A stretch of DNA of 53,080 nt from the NCBI GenBank assembly GCA_964502465.1, contig CAZCWX010000671.1, positions 1-53,080 of the forward strand, written 5' to 3'. The stretch comes from CAZCWX01 sp964502465. Lineage in GTDB: Bacteria > Desulfobacterota > Binatia > Bin18. Position 1 is the first letter of the stretch. Each line of letters starts with the position of its first letter. Shown here one piece after another: positions 14,121 through 23,681 of the stretch. The notes under the pieces are model-generated. The model worked only from the letters and a program-made list of their open reading frames with translations, was not told the DNA's origin and ran no database searches. A program made the translations under genes and the position numbers.

Positions 14121-15134
14121 ATGCAGCGCTGCGCAATCGCACTGTTCACCCCAACACTGAGAGATATGATCGATATCGCCAAGCTGGCCGACGAAGCAGG
14201 GTTCGACTCGGTATGGAACGGTGAGTTTTTTAATCGCAACGGCTTGGTCACTCTTGCGGCGGTAGCGCTCAACACCAAAAAGGTAAAAATCGCTACGGGA
14301 ATTGCCTATGCGTATATGCGGAATCCGGTGCTGAATGCGAATGGCGCAATGGACCTCGATGAATTGTCCGGTGGACGGATGATTTTAGGGCTTGGCAGTG
14401 GCACGAAGTCAATGAATGAAGGATGGTACGGGCAGGCATTTGAACCCCGCTCGGCGGCAAAGATGAAAGAGTGTGTGGCGCTCATCCGCCAGATCTGGGC
14501 AGCTCACAAAGGCGTGGGTGTGCGTTTTGATGGAGAATTCTATCGGATCAATATTCCCGCCTTTGTCCGTCCTCATGCTGTACGTGAACGGATTCCTGTT
14601 TATCTAGCGGCGGTGCAGAAAGGCATGCTGCGGACGACAGGAGAGATTGCCGACGGCTTGGTAGGCCATCCCCTGTATAGCCGTAAGTATATCAATGAAT
14701 TCATCAAGCCCAACTTGGAGATTGGAGCTCAACGGGCAGGGCGGAGCTTCACAGATATCGCTATCACCACCTTGCTCATTACCGCAATCAGTCATGATCG
14801 TGCTCAGGCCATCCAAGAGGCAAAGAACCAGATCGCTTTTTACGCCTCAGTCAAGTCATATGAAGGTATTCTCAATATGCACGGTTGGGAGCAGCAGAAG
14901 TTGACAATCTGGGAACACTTCAGGACGTTTAACCTGCCCAAGATGGCGGAGGCTGTAACCGACGACATGGTTGAACAGATTGCTATTGCCGGGACACCTG
15001 CGGAATGCCGGGAGCAACTCAAGAAGTGGGAAGGATGTGTCGATCTTCCCATTCTTTACACTCCCACTGCGGGAGTAAAGGCTGGGCGAGTCGTCGAAAA
15101 CCATCGCTTGATTGTTGAGACGTTTGGGCAGTAG
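14121..15134 (+). CDS. LLM-class (luciferase-like) oxidoreductase, probably F420-dependent
   Basis: The 337-residue TIM-barrel protein is started at ATG 14121 behind a perfect AGGAGG. It shows DMIDIAKLADEAGFDSVWNGEFFNRNGLVTLAAVALNT and GGRMILGLGSGTKSMNEGW, the LLM flavin/deazaflavin binding pattern, then IPVYLAAVQKGMLRTTGEIADG. Such proteins use F420 or reduced FMN for hydride transfer or monooxygenation. The family resemblance is to F420-dependent actinobacterial-type enzymes, which implies that the host makes or takes up F420; no F420 biosynthesis gene is in the window. It is the last gene of the acyl-CoA dehydrogenase/SDR cluster. Confidence 0.88.
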   Translation: MQRCAIALFTPTLRDMIDIAKLADEAGFDSVWNGEFFNRNGLVTLAAVALNTKKVKIATGIAYAYMRNPVLNANGAMDLDELSGGRMILGLGSGTKSMNEGWYGQAFEPRSAAKMKECVALIRQIWAAHKGVGVRFDGEFYRINIPAFVRPHAVRERIPVYLAAVQKGMLRTTGEIADGLVGHPLYSRKYINEFIKPNLEIGAQRAGRSFTDIAITTLLITAISHDRAQAIQEAKNQIAFYASVKSYEGILNMHGWEQQKLTIWEHFRTFNLPKMAEAVTDDMVEQIAIAGTPAECREQLKKWEGCVDLPILYTPTAGVKAGRVVENHRLIVETFGQ

Positions 15135-15165
15135 GGCCGACGCGCAATGCAGCGCATAGTCTTAC

Positions 15166-15218
15166 CCACGACATATCCCCGCACTCAACTTAGGCGAGCC
15201 GATGTCGTGGTCGCTTTT
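15166..15218. terminator. Possible bidirectional terminator between convergent genes
   Basis: A 9-bp perfect inverted repeat, CCACGACAT (15166-15174) and ATGTCGTGG (15202-15210), with a long 27-nt loop is followed by TCGCTTTTT. It lies between the convergent LLM and cytochrome genes. The long loop makes it a weak intrinsic terminator. Confidence 0.4.
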
Positions 15219-15233
15219 TACCTGCAAATTTCA

Positions 15234-16004
15234 CTACAGAATTAGCAGAAACTCGACGAGGTCCTGAATGTCAGCATCTGTCAGTTGCTCGCTCGTCCCT
15301 GCTTTCAGAACGTAATCCCACATAAAGCGGACTGATGGCTCAAGGGTTGGATAACGTCCGTCGTGAAAATACGGAGCAGTCTGAGAAACCGCCCGCAATG
15401 AAGGGATCTTAAAAGAACCGCCAGAGCCCACATCTTCTACCCCCTGTTTGTCATAAGTGGGCGCAAGGTGACAGGTCTGACAGCCGGCTTTGCCGATGAA
15501 GAGTTGATAGCCGCGCTTGGCTGCTGCTGAAGCTGCATCTGATGGGGTGCCATCAGCTTTCAGAAAAGGATTCGGCGGGTAGGAGAGCGAAGTGACATAG
15601 GCAACTAGCGCGTCGAGTATTTCTTGTGAAGGTTCAGGCCCTTTCATGCGGTTGACGATAATTCCCTTAATGTTTGCTGCAAGGCTGGGGGCAGTGCCTG
15701 CCCAAGAAAAGGTCTGGCGTGTTCCTGCTCCCCATAGCGTTGGAGTGCTCCGGCCTTGAGGATCACCATCGGCGACGACTTCTACACCGACGTACGTCTT
15801 GTTATCGGTGTGACCAAAGCTGGGATGGCAGGAAGCGCAGGACCATTTTCCATCTCCAGAAAGGGCGGTATCGTTGAACAATGCATACCCCCTGGCAAGC
15901 GGAGAATCCCGCGAGGATTGAGGAGAAGTTGCGTGGGCACTACTCGGGAATGCCAAGACCATTGTGCATAACCCAACAACTACGCTGCAATGAACAAACC
16001 GCAT
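15234..16004 (-). CDS. Diheme cytochrome c peroxidase-like protein, exported
   Basis: The 256-residue protein starts at ATG 16004 behind a strong AAAAGGAGGAT site. It has a signal peptide (MRFVHCSVVVGLCTMVLAFPSSAHA), so the product is periplasmic. Two heme-binding motifs are present, CASCH in the N-half and CQTCH in the C-half, with the peroxidase/MauG-type SFKIPSLRAVSQTAPYFHDGRYPTLEPSV block. Family members reduce H2O2 with electrons from small c-type cytochromes, or oxidise other substrates (MauG-like). It is shorter than typical peroxidases (about 320 residues). The electron source could be the cytochrome b complex encoded at 30-36 kb; that link is inferred. Confidence 0.85.
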   Translation of the reverse strand: MRFVHCSVVVGLCTMVLAFPSSAHATSPQSSRDSPLARGYALFNDTALSGDGKWSCASCHPSFGHTDNKTYVGVEVVADGDPQGRSTPTLWGAGTRQTFSWAGTAPSLAANIKGIIVNRMKGPEPSQEILDALVAYVTSLSYPPNPFLKADGTPSDAASAAAKRGYQLFIGKAGCQTCHLAPTYDKQGVEDVGSGGSFKIPSLRAVSQTAPYFHDGRYPTLEPSVRFMWDYVLKAGTSEQLTDADIQDLVEFLLIL

Positions 16005-16106
16005 TGATCCTCCTTTTGGGTGTTCCAGTTTTTCGGCGGTCATTGTAAAGACTCCGGTTGATCCGACAAGCCCTCAACCTGTGATCCATTGCTTACTGGC
16101 GCTGCT

Positions 16107-17060
16107 TTAACTTTTTTGTGCTCGTATCCGTTCGAGGTCGAGCTCGCTCTTAATGCCAAGAGTATGCAACGCATCATTCGCTTCTTCCAGTGAAGTGCTG
16201 GTCGCAACCGCTTGTGCCGGCCGAGATAGCGTGTGGAAGACAACTGGTGTAGATAAGTAGAAGGTAAGGGTGGTTAATGGAGTCAGCTTCACCTGTCTTT
16301 CGTCATAACGAATGCTTCCTTGCCCCCACGCTCCTTTTGCGCATTGCAACGGGATAGCGCTCGCCTCAGTTGGCACCTTCTCAATCACGTCTTCGAGTTC
16401 ATTCACTATGTGTGGGGTCAATGCCCAGGCTCCCAGGAAGCCTCCGGCCCGAGCGACCTTCGCCAAAGCATATTCGATTTCGTCAACGGTTAATTCACCA
16501 TCACTGCCGTAGCCAAACACTCCCCATAAGGTTTGGCGCCCACGCTTATCGAGTTCGGTGAACGCAGCCAGCATCATCGCGTCAGCGAGAGGACTGCGCA
16601 AGCCAGTTTCTCCTCCTTGCGCCAAGGAATCCCCACCGACGTCGATACCAACGAGCAGATCCACGCCCAGAGCTGCAATCGCCGCTTCTATGCCAGCAAT
16701 CGCACCGACTACGCCGGCGGTGATATCAATATGGAGCACTTCCCACCCATACAAAGCCGCCATTTCGGTTTCAGTAAAACGTATGCCGCTGTGAGTATGC
16801 GTGCGGGCATTGACCATCCAGGCGTGGGGGTGAAGGATGCGCGTCTGTTCGATTTCAAGTAGACTACGCGGACCAGGGAGCGGATCATATATAAATCGCT
16901 CCCAGGGCAATCCACCAAGGTGAAAGCGTAACCCACAGAACTCGAGAAATCTGGCGGTAGCGAGCGCGCCCACAACATCACCGCCACCTCCGACTCCAAT
17001 CACTAGAGCATGGGAGCTTCCACGAATGATGGTTTCAAGCGATCCGGTCTGCGGATTCAT
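16107..17060 (-). CDS. DUF1152 domain protein
   Basis: This 317-residue protein has a glycine-rich N-terminus, HALVIGVGGGGDVVGALATARFLE, suggesting a nucleotide or phosphosugar-binding Rossmann-like fold. GGLPWERFIYDPLPGPRSL and the acidic GIDVGGDSLAQGGETGLRSPLADAMMLAA follow, the signature of DUF1152. I know no experimentally defined activity. It seems monocistronic; 102 nt of non-coding sequence separate its stop from the cytochrome gene start. The 126 nt upstream of its start, before the L,D-transpeptidase, are AT-rich and hold no gene I can support. Confidence 0.85.
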   Translation of the reverse strand: MNPQTGSLETIIRGSSHALVIGVGGGGDVVGALATARFLEFCGLRFHLGGLPWERFIYDPLPGPRSLLEIEQTRILHPHAWMVNARTHTHSGIRFTETEMAALYGWEVLHIDITAGVVGAIAGIEAAIAALGVDLLVGIDVGGDSLAQGGETGLRSPLADAMMLAAFTELDKRGRQTLWGVFGYGSDGELTVDEIEYALAKVARAGGFLGAWALTPHIVNELEDVIEKVPTEASAIPLQCAKGAWGQGSIRYDERQVKLTPLTTLTFYLSTPVVFHTLSRPAQAVATSTSLEEANDALHTLGIKSELDLERIRAQKS

Positions 17061-17186
17061 GAAAAACCCGTTTCTCGTGAAACAGTTGAAAGTAACAAAT
17101 GAGGTTCACAAAATGAGAATTTGCTTGCAATGAAAGAGTAGAAATTTTTCTTTATCCTCACTTATCACACTTTTTTTAGAGAATCG

Positions 17187-17810
17187 CTACTCTCTGATGT
17201 AGACGAAGGTACCAACAGGGGCGAGGTTGTATAGTTCTTTTATGTGATGATTCAGGAGAGAGACGCATCCTAATGTCCAGTTGATCCCTAAACGGTTGAA
17301 GTCTTCTTTATCCGTGCCATGGATGCCGATTTCATTGCCGACTCCCGGATATCCTTCTCCTCGTTTTGGTACTTTGCCGAAGGCTACATGTTGCCAGTAG
17401 CGGTGGACATCGTGCTCAGTGGGATAATCAAGCAGCATAAAATTGGTCCACCTTTTATGCGGAGCCTTGCCAGTGATCATGTAAAGACCAATCGGTGTCC
17501 GTTTATCACCAGCATACAGCTTCCGGCCCGGGTTGCGCCCTAAAACGATCGGGTAGGTTTTGACCAGGCGACCGTACCAATACACATTGAGTGACCGGCA
17601 CATTTTATCTACTACGATAAAGATCGGTTCTTCACTGGCCCATGGTAATACCGCATCATTGTCAATTCTTTTGGGAATCGGTTGAGACGGAGGAATAGGC
17701 TGCGAGTGATCTGGCGCGATTTTAGGTGGATGTTTGACCGTGCAGCCCATCGCCCCCAACACTGCGCATATGCATATGCGCGTGAATAACGTCCACACCT
17801 TTACCGTCAC
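17187..17810 (-). CDS. L,D-transpeptidase (YkuD domain), probable lipoprotein
   Basis: I prefer the GTG at 17810 because it gives a clean signal sequence (MTVKVWTLFTRICICAVLGAMGC) ending in a lipobox-like cysteine; the frame also offers an ATG at 17909. The YkuD catalytic domain follows a proline-rich linker: FIVVDKMCRSLNVYWYGRLVKTYPIVLGRNPGRKLYAGDKRTPIGLY, then the active-site motif EIGIHGTDKEDFNRLGINWTLGCVSLLN with catalytic His and Cys. It forms 3-3 peptidoglycan crosslinks or attaches lipoproteins in the periplasm. It is divergent from glutamate racemase, another cell-wall enzyme; only about 120 nt separate the two starts. Confidence 0.88.
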   Translation of the reverse strand: MTVKVWTLFTRICICAVLGAMGCTVKHPPKIAPDHSQPIPPSQPIPKRIDNDAVLPWASEEPIFIVVDKMCRSLNVYWYGRLVKTYPIVLGRNPGRKLYAGDKRTPIGLYMITGKAPHKRWTNFMLLDYPTEHDVHRYWQHVAFGKVPKRGEGYPGVGNEIGIHGTDKEDFNRLGINWTLGCVSLLNHHIKELYNLAPVGTFVYIRE

Positions 17811-17928
17811 GGTTCTCTTGCCCACCGGCCCCCTATTATCAAGCAAATTATGATTGGGTGCAACGTCGTGAACTCCGCCCTTGCTCAGGTTCAATGAAGC
17901 AGAGTACATTGCAGGAAAGGTAAAGCGT

Positions 17929-18726
17929 GTGAAGAAAGAGGCCGCAATCGGTATTTTCGATTCTGGTATCGGTGGACTGACAGTGTTGCAGCAAATTAGC
18001 CGCTTGCTGCCGCGCGAACACCTGGTCTACCTGGGTGATACGGCTCGCTTTCCCTACGGAACAAAATCCCCCGAAGTCGTAACGCAGTATGCCTGCGAGA
18101 ATACAGAATTTTTGGTAGAGCGCGATCTCAAGATGCTGGTCGTTGCTTGTAATACTGCCTCGGCAGTGGCGTTAGAGGTCTTACGCGAACGCTACCACCT
18201 GCCTGTTGTTGGGGTTATTGAACCAGGTGCCCAAGAGGCGGTGCGCCGGAGTAAAAACCGACGGGTGGGCGTTATAGGTACGGAGGCGACCATCGCTAGT
18301 GGCGCTTACACGAGAGCACTACGTGCGCTGGATCCCACCATCGAGGTGTATACTCGGGCGTGTCCGCTATTGGTTCCATTAGTTGAGGAGGGATGGGTAG
18401 AGAACGGGATCGCACGATCTACTGTGGCGCTTTACCTGAACAGTATCAAACTGAGTGGGATCGATGTGTTAGTCCTCGGCTGTACCCATTATCCGTTACT
18501 GAAGAAGAGCATCGCCGAGTTTCTCGGCGAGCGGGTGTTGCTGGTCGATTCAGCTGAAGAAACCGCACGGGTCGTGCGCAGTACGTTAGTGCGTGATGGT
18601 CTCGCTCGGAGCAAGGGAAATGGTGGGGCGAGTTTTTTCGTCACGGATGCCCCTGATCGTTTTATCAAAGTGGGCGTGCGGTTCCTCGGGGAGCAGGTGG
18701 AGTCGGCAGTGCGGATCGAGCGGTAA
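17929..18726 (+). CDS. murI: Glutamate racemase
   Basis: The 265-residue protein is started at GTG 17929, which follows GGAAAGG; the longer TTG-initiated frame from 17881 would overlap the divergent transpeptidase. It has the canonical family features: AIGIFDSGIGGLTVLQQISRLLP, YLGDTARFPYGTKSPE, the catalytic cysteine in VVACNTASAVALE, and the second cysteine in VLVLGCTHYPLL. It interconverts L- and D-glutamate to supply D-Glu for peptidoglycan precursors in the cytoplasm. Length is normal. An inverted repeat GCCGCAA/TTGCGGC (18742-18748 and 18770-18776) lies between it and secA. Confidence 0.95.
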   Translation: MKKEAAIGIFDSGIGGLTVLQQISRLLPREHLVYLGDTARFPYGTKSPEVVTQYACENTEFLVERDLKMLVVACNTASAVALEVLRERYHLPVVGVIEPGAQEAVRRSKNRRVGVIGTEATIASGAYTRALRALDPTIEVYTRACPLLVPLVEEGWVENGIARSTVALYLNSIKLSGIDVLVLGCTHYPLLKKSIAEFLGERVLLVDSAEETARVVRSTLVRDGLARSKGNGGASFFVTDAPDRFIKVGVRFLGEQVESAVRIER

Positions 18727-18812
18727 ACAGCTACCCTTTTTGCCGCAACGTGGTACAATACCTCTTTCATTGCGGCTATTTCTGAATCGAATCCCAATAT
18801 AGGTGATGTGCA

Positions 18813-21800
18813 ATGTTCATGGCCTTGCTTCATAAAATTGTTGGCAGCAAGAACGACCGAGAATTAAAGAAGCTCCGTCCCCTCATTGAGAAGGTCAACC
18901 GTCTCGAACCCGAATTTGCGCGGCTGAACACCGAGGAATTGCGGGCCAAAACTGATGAGTTCAAGGGCCGGATTGTAGAGGCAACGCGTGATCTGCGTCG
19001 TCAGCTCGACACTTTACTGGAACAACCGCAGCAAGAGACCGAGCAGGCGAATGAAGATCACACGGATGGTGAAGCCCTGAAAGATGAAGCTGAGAAAATT
19101 GAAAAAGAACTCCGTGAGACCGAAGCCGAGGTGCTCGAAGTTTTGTTGCCAGCAGCGTTTGCCGCGGTGCGGGAGGCGTCGCGGCGGACTACTGGCATGC
19201 GCCATTTCGACAGTCAGTTGCTCGGCGGCATCGTTCTCCATCAGGGCAAAATCGCCGAAATGAAAACAGGTGAAGGAAAAACCTTGGTGGCGACGTTACC
19301 GCTGTACCTGAACGCGTTGTTAGGCAGAGGAGCACATCTGGTTACAGTCAATGATTATTTAGCCCGGCGGGACGTACAGTGGATGGGGCCAATCTACCAT
19401 GCTGTGGGCCTGTCTGTGGCCTCAATCGTTCACGATACGAGTTTTCTCTTTGATCCAACCTATCTGGTCAAAGACTACCGGTACCTGAACCTACGGCCGA
19501 TTAGCCGCAAAGAGGCCTATGGAGCTGATATTACCTACGGGACGAATAATGAGTTTGGCTTTGACTACTTACGTGACAATATGAAGTTTAGCCTTGACGA
19601 CTATGTACAACGTGAACTGCACTTTTCCATTGTCGATGAGGTAGACAATATCCTGATTGATGAAGCGCGTACGCCTTTGATCATTTCCGGTCCAGCCGAG
19701 GAATCGACGCAAAAATATTACGCTATTGACCGGGTCATTCCGCGGTTGCAGAAAGAGATCGACTACGCGATCGATGAAAAACTACGGACTGCGACCCTTA
19801 CTGAGGAAGGGGTTGCCAAGGTCGAGCGTATCTTGGGAGTCAAAAACCTCTACGATCCAGCAGAAATCGGTACGCTGCATCACGTCAACCAAGCCCTCAA
19901 AGCGTATGCGCTGTTTAAGCGCGATGTCGACTATGTAGTCAAAGACGGGGAGGTCATCATCGTCGATGAATTTACTGGCCGCCTCATGCCTGGCCGCCGC
20001 TGGTCTGACGGGTTGCATCAAGCGGTTGAGGCCAAGGAGAAAGTCCGGATTCGCGAAGAAAACCAAACGTTAGCGACCATTACGATCCAAAACTATTTCC
20101 GTATGTACAAAAAGTTGGCTGGCATGACCGGAACGGCAGACACGGAATCAGTTGAATTCAAAAAAATCTATAATCTCGATGTAGTCGTGATTCCTCCGAA
20201 TAAACCGATGGTCCGTGTTGATCATCCAGATATGGTCTATAAAACGGAGCGAGAAAAATTTAATGCAGTCCTTGACGATATTGCTGAGTGCTACAGTCGC
20301 GGTCAACCGGTGCTGGTCGGCACTATCTCCGTGGAGAAATCTGAACATCTGAGCAAACTGCTCAAACGCAAGGGGGTCAAACATAGTGTGTTAAATGCGG
20401 TGAATCACGAGGCTGAAGCCAATATTATTGCCCAGGCTGGCCGTTTCAGTGCCGTCACAATTGCGACCAATATGGCTGGACGTGGCACTGACATTCTCCT
20501 TGGTGGGAACCCAGAATTTCTCGCGCGTGCTGAGATTGAGAAAAACTGGTTGAGCAAAATGAGCGCAACCACCGCCACACAAACAGGCAAGAGCTATGAA
20601 GAGAGTTTGGAAGAACTCCGGGCCGAGTATAATGAAACCATCAGCCGTGCCCGCGAACAATATGAAAAGGAGTGGCGGCCGTTTGAAGAAGCGCGTAATG
20701 CTGCGCTGAAGCGTTCGGCAGAAACCTATCGTCCGTTCCTTTACGCCTCATGGCAGCAGGCACGAGCTGAATATGAAGTACTCGCTGCTCGTGTGGACTT
20801 TGCGAATGGTCAGGGCAATGACCCGTCTGTCTTGGCTCAGTACATCCAAACCCGCTCTGCGTATGAACAGGCCCTCGGTGAGTACGACAAGGTGATCGGA
20901 CCATGCCTGAGTGAAAATCAACAAGAAGAGTACGAAACTGCGTGTGCTGAGTATGCAAGCTTACTTGAGGCCGGCATTGCTGCGGTCCCGCGCGAGCGCT
21001 TGGAGATCACACGCAGCCGCTATGAACGGTTGCTAGAGGAATATAACCGGGCAATTGTTCGTGTATCTGGAGCCTCTCTTCATGAAAACGGTACAGTCAG
21101 AGTCCGCTACGACGAAGCACGAGAGGCCTATGAAGAGGCAATGCGGGCGTACCAGGAGGCTGACCAACATTATGAGGAAAAGCGTAAGCCTTATGAAGAA
21201 GCGGTTGCCAGGGCTGAGCGGGTTTATGAAGAAAAGAGACGAGCGCGGGTGAAAGTTGTAGAAGAAGTACGAGAACAACTCGAGAAAACCCCAGATCTGT
21301 ACCAGCAACTTTTTGATGAAGTGCTAGATAAGTATCGGCACAGATGTGCGGAAGAACGGGAGAAGGTTGTTGCTGCTGGTGGACTTCATATTCTTGGTAC
21401 TGAACGTCATGAAGCGCGGCGAATCGATAACCAACTGCGTGGTCGTGCTGGGCGCCAAGGAGATCCAGGAACGTCGCGTTTTTATCTTTCTTTGGAGGAT
21501 GATCTCCTTCGTATCTTTGGGGCCGAACGTATTCAAAAGGTGATGGACCGCCTTGGCATGGAAGAAGGAGAGCCGATTGAACATAAGCTTGTCACTCGTG
21601 CGATCGAGAACGCCCAGAAGCGAGTTGAGGCACACAACTTCGATATTCGGAAGCATCTTCTCGAATATGATGATGTGATGAATAAACAGCGTGAGGTTAT
21701 CTATCAACAACGTCGGAGTTTTTTAGCTGGAGAAAACCTCAAAAGTGTTGCCCTCGAGATGATCGAGGATCTCGCTGAACACACTGCGCTCGCCTATGCT

Positions 21801-22406
21801 GATAAAGCAGTTTTTCCTGAAGAATGGGACTGGAAAGGGTTAAACGATGCCCTCTTCCATCAGTTTAACTTTCGCCTAGAAACAAGCGAAGAAGAGCAAA
21901 AAAATTGTACACCTGAGGATTTGGTTGACCTTGTCTGCGAAAGAGTTCTGCACGTGTACGAAGCGAAGGAACAAGCGTTTACGCCGCCGGTCATGCGGTA
22001 TCTCGAGAAGGTGATTTTGCTCCAGACCATGGACGCATTTTGGAAAGATCATCTGTTATCTATGGACCACATGAAAGAAGGCATTGGGTTACGAGGCTAT
22101 GCGCAACGCAACCCGCTGCAAGAATATAAAAAAGAAGCGTTCGCCATGTTTGAAGAGCTGTTACAGCGGCTGCAGGTGGATGTCGTGGAAAAACTCTTCA
22201 CCGTACAAATAGCCCGTCAAGAGGATGCCCAGCGGATTGAGCAACCACGCCGTGTGCCTCAGCGGCAAATCCTGACCAGTCATGGACAAACGGCGGTGGC
22301 ACAGGCACAACCTACGCAGGTCAAACGTGACGCGCCCAAAGTTGGACGGAATGACCCTTGTCCGTGTGGCAGTGGAAAGAAGTATAAGAAATGCCATGGT
22401 GCATAA
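18813..22406 (+). CDS. secA: SecA translocase ATPase with a very long coiled-coil insertion
   Basis: At 1197 residues this is about 300 longer than a typical SecA (about 850-900). Core motifs are intact: Walker A MKTGEGKT (150-157), DEVDNILIDEA (275-285), NMAGRGTDILLGGNPEF (about 555-570), GGLHILGTERHEARRIDNQLRGRAGRQGD (from about 855), and a C-terminal zinc-binding SEC-C motif CPCGSGKKYKKCH. The extra mass lies in the NBD2 variable subdomain (about 572-849), a charged stretch rich in Glu, Tyr, Arg and Ala with repeated YEEA/YEEK units predicted to be coiled coil. A second insert of about 45 acidic residues (about 68-112) lies near the N-terminus. It drives Sec-dependent export at the inner membrane. 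argJ follows closely. Confidence 0.95.
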   Translation: MFMALLHKIVGSKNDRELKKLRPLIEKVNRLEPEFARLNTEELRAKTDEFKGRIVEATRDLRRQLDTLLEQPQQETEQANEDHTDGEALKDEAEKIEKELRETEAEVLEVLLPAAFAAVREASRRTTGMRHFDSQLLGGIVLHQGKIAEMKTGEGKTLVATLPLYLNALLGRGAHLVTVNDYLARRDVQWMGPIYHAVGLSVASIVHDTSFLFDPTYLVKDYRYLNLRPISRKEAYGADITYGTNNEFGFDYLRDNMKFSLDDYVQRELHFSIVDEVDNILIDEARTPLIISGPAEESTQKYYAIDRVIPRLQKEIDYAIDEKLRTATLTEEGVAKVERILGVKNLYDPAEIGTLHHVNQALKAYALFKRDVDYVVKDGEVIIVDEFTGRLMPGRRWSDGLHQAVEAKEKVRIREENQTLATITIQNYFRMYKKLAGMTGTADTESVEFKKIYNLDVVVIPPNKPMVRVDHPDMVYKTEREKFNAVLDDIAECYSRGQPVLVGTISVEKSEHLSKLLKRKGVKHSVLNAVNHEAEANIIAQAGRFSAVTIATNMAGRGTDILLGGNPEFLARAEIEKNWLSKMSATTATQTGKSYEESLEELRAEYNETISRAREQYEKEWRPFEEARNAALKRSAETYRPFLYASWQQARAEYEVLAARVDFANGQGNDPSVLAQYIQTRSAYEQALGEYDKVIGPCLSENQQEEYETACAEYASLLEAGIAAVPRERLEITRSRYERLLEEYNRAIVRVSGASLHENGTVRVRYDEAREAYEEAMRAYQEADQHYEEKRKPYEEAVARAERVYEEKRRARVKVVEEVREQLEKTPDLYQQLFDEVLDKYRHRCAEEREKVVAAGGLHILGTERHEARRIDNQLRGRAGRQGDPGTSRFYLSLEDDLLRIFGAERIQKVMDRLGMEEGEPIEHKLVTRAIENAQKRVEAHNFDIRKHLLEYDDVMNKQREVIYQQRRSFLAGENLKSVALEMIEDLAEHTALAYADKAVFPEEWDWKGLNDALFHQFNFRLETSEEEQKNCTPEDLVDLVCERVLHVYEAKEQAFTPPVMRYLEKVILLQTMDAFWKDHLLSMDHMKEGIGLRGYAQRNPLQEYKKEAFAMFEELLQRLQVDVVEKLFTVQIARQEDAQRIEQPRRVPQRQILTSHGQTAVAQAQPTQVKRDAPKVGRNDPCPCGSGKKYKKCHGA

Positions 22407-22439
22407 AGAGTGATGAGCCTGGAGATCTCAGGAGGAGGA

Positions 22440-23648
22440 ATGCGGATCAAGGTAGAGAAGAGACCGGTAGCTGTCCCTGGGTTTCAATTTGCTGGAGTAT
22501 CCTGCGGAATTAAGCCGAGCGGAAAAAAAGATCTCTCCATTATTTTTTGTGAAAAACCAGCAACCGCAATCGCAGCCTTTACGACGAATAGGGTGAAGGC
22601 TGCGCCGGTTCTTGTCGGTCAAGAACGCATCAAGTCTAATCATCTGCAGGCTATTGTCGTCAACAGTGGCAATGCCAACGCGTCGACTGGCCAGCCTGGA
22701 CTTCGGGTAGCGCGAGAGAGCTGCGCTCTTGTTGCGCGCACCCTTGGCATTGATGAAAAGCTGGTTTTGCCCTCATCGACCGGCAAAATTGGGGTACTCC
22801 CACCCTGGGAGAAGATGAAAGCTGGTATTCAGGCCGCTTGTGCTACTTTGGCGCCTAACGGATTTTGGCATGCCCTCGCCGGTATCATGACGACGGATGC
22901 GTTTCCAAAGGCGGCAGTCCGGCAGGTGGTAGTGAGTGGGAAGTCTGTGACTATCGCTGGCATGGCCAAAGGTGCAGGCATGATCAACCCCAACATGGCC
23001 ACCATGCTGTGCTATGTCCTCACTGATGCTCAAGTAACGCGTGCGGCTTTACAACAGGTGCTCAAGCACACACTGGCTGACTCGTTTAACGCGATTTCGG
23101 TAGATGGGGATACGAGTACCAACGATACTGTCGTGCTTATGGCAAACGGTGCAGCTGGCAACAAGGCAATGAACGGGACTGGTAAAGACTTGAGGATTTT
23201 CCAGGCTGCCGTTGGCGAAGTGTTACAGGAGTTAGCGCGACTGGTGGTGAAAGACGGGGAAGGGGCCACACGCGTCATTGATATATTTGTCCGGGGCGCG
23301 AGAAATGGAATTGAGGCTGAAAAAGTTGCACGGGTGGTTGCCTCTTCGCCTCTGGTCAAAACGGCCTTTTTTGGGGGGGATCCGAACTGGGGACGTATTG
23401 CCTGTGCGGTTGGGTACTCAGGCGCAACTGTGAATCCTGACAAGCTGGGCATTGTGATCGGTGATGTGCCGATCGGCCGCAACGGTATGAGTACTGGTCC
23501 GGACAGTGAAAAGCGGGCGGCCGTCGTGATGCAGCAGCCCGAGTTTTCCGTAATCATTGACCTTCATGTGGGACATGGAGCGGCGCATGTAATTACGTCT
23601 GACTTGTCAGTGGGGTACGTCCGGTTTAATTCGGCGTATTCGACGTGA
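22440..23648 (+). CDS. argJ: ArgJ, glutamate N-acetyltransferase / ornithine acetyltransferase
   Basis: The 402-residue protein is started at ATG 22440, five nt after a perfect AGGAGG; earlier ATGs at 22410 and 22413 have no such site. It shows all ArgJ hallmarks: IVVNSGNANASTG, the LPSSTGKIG loop, MTTDAFPK, and the autocleavage site KGAGMINPNMATML, where Thr188 becomes the N-terminal nucleophile of the beta chain, then SVDGDTSTNDTV and the C-terminal FGGDPNWGRIACAVGYSG. It recycles the acetyl group between acetylornithine and glutamate in arginine biosynthesis. The gap to secA is 33 nt, so co-transcription is likely. Confidence 0.95.
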   Translation: MRIKVEKRPVAVPGFQFAGVSCGIKPSGKKDLSIIFCEKPATAIAAFTTNRVKAAPVLVGQERIKSNHLQAIVVNSGNANASTGQPGLRVARESCALVARTLGIDEKLVLPSSTGKIGVLPPWEKMKAGIQAACATLAPNGFWHALAGIMTTDAFPKAAVRQVVVSGKSVTIAGMAKGAGMINPNMATMLCYVLTDAQVTRAALQQVLKHTLADSFNAISVDGDTSTNDTVVLMANGAAGNKAMNGTGKDLRIFQAAVGEVLQELARLVVKDGEGATRVIDIFVRGARNGIEAEKVARVVASSPLVKTAFFGGDPNWGRIACAVGYSGATVNPDKLGIVIGDVPIGRNGMSTGPDSEKRAAVVMQQPEFSVIIDLHVGHGAAHVITSDLSVGYVRFNSAYST

Positions 23649-23681
23649 GTTGTGAGAAAGGAACACATTGACGAATTGACG

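Noticed and set aside
18742..18776. Terminator between murI and secA
   Set aside because: The inverted repeat has a 21-nt loop and only a weak T run, so it is not convincing.
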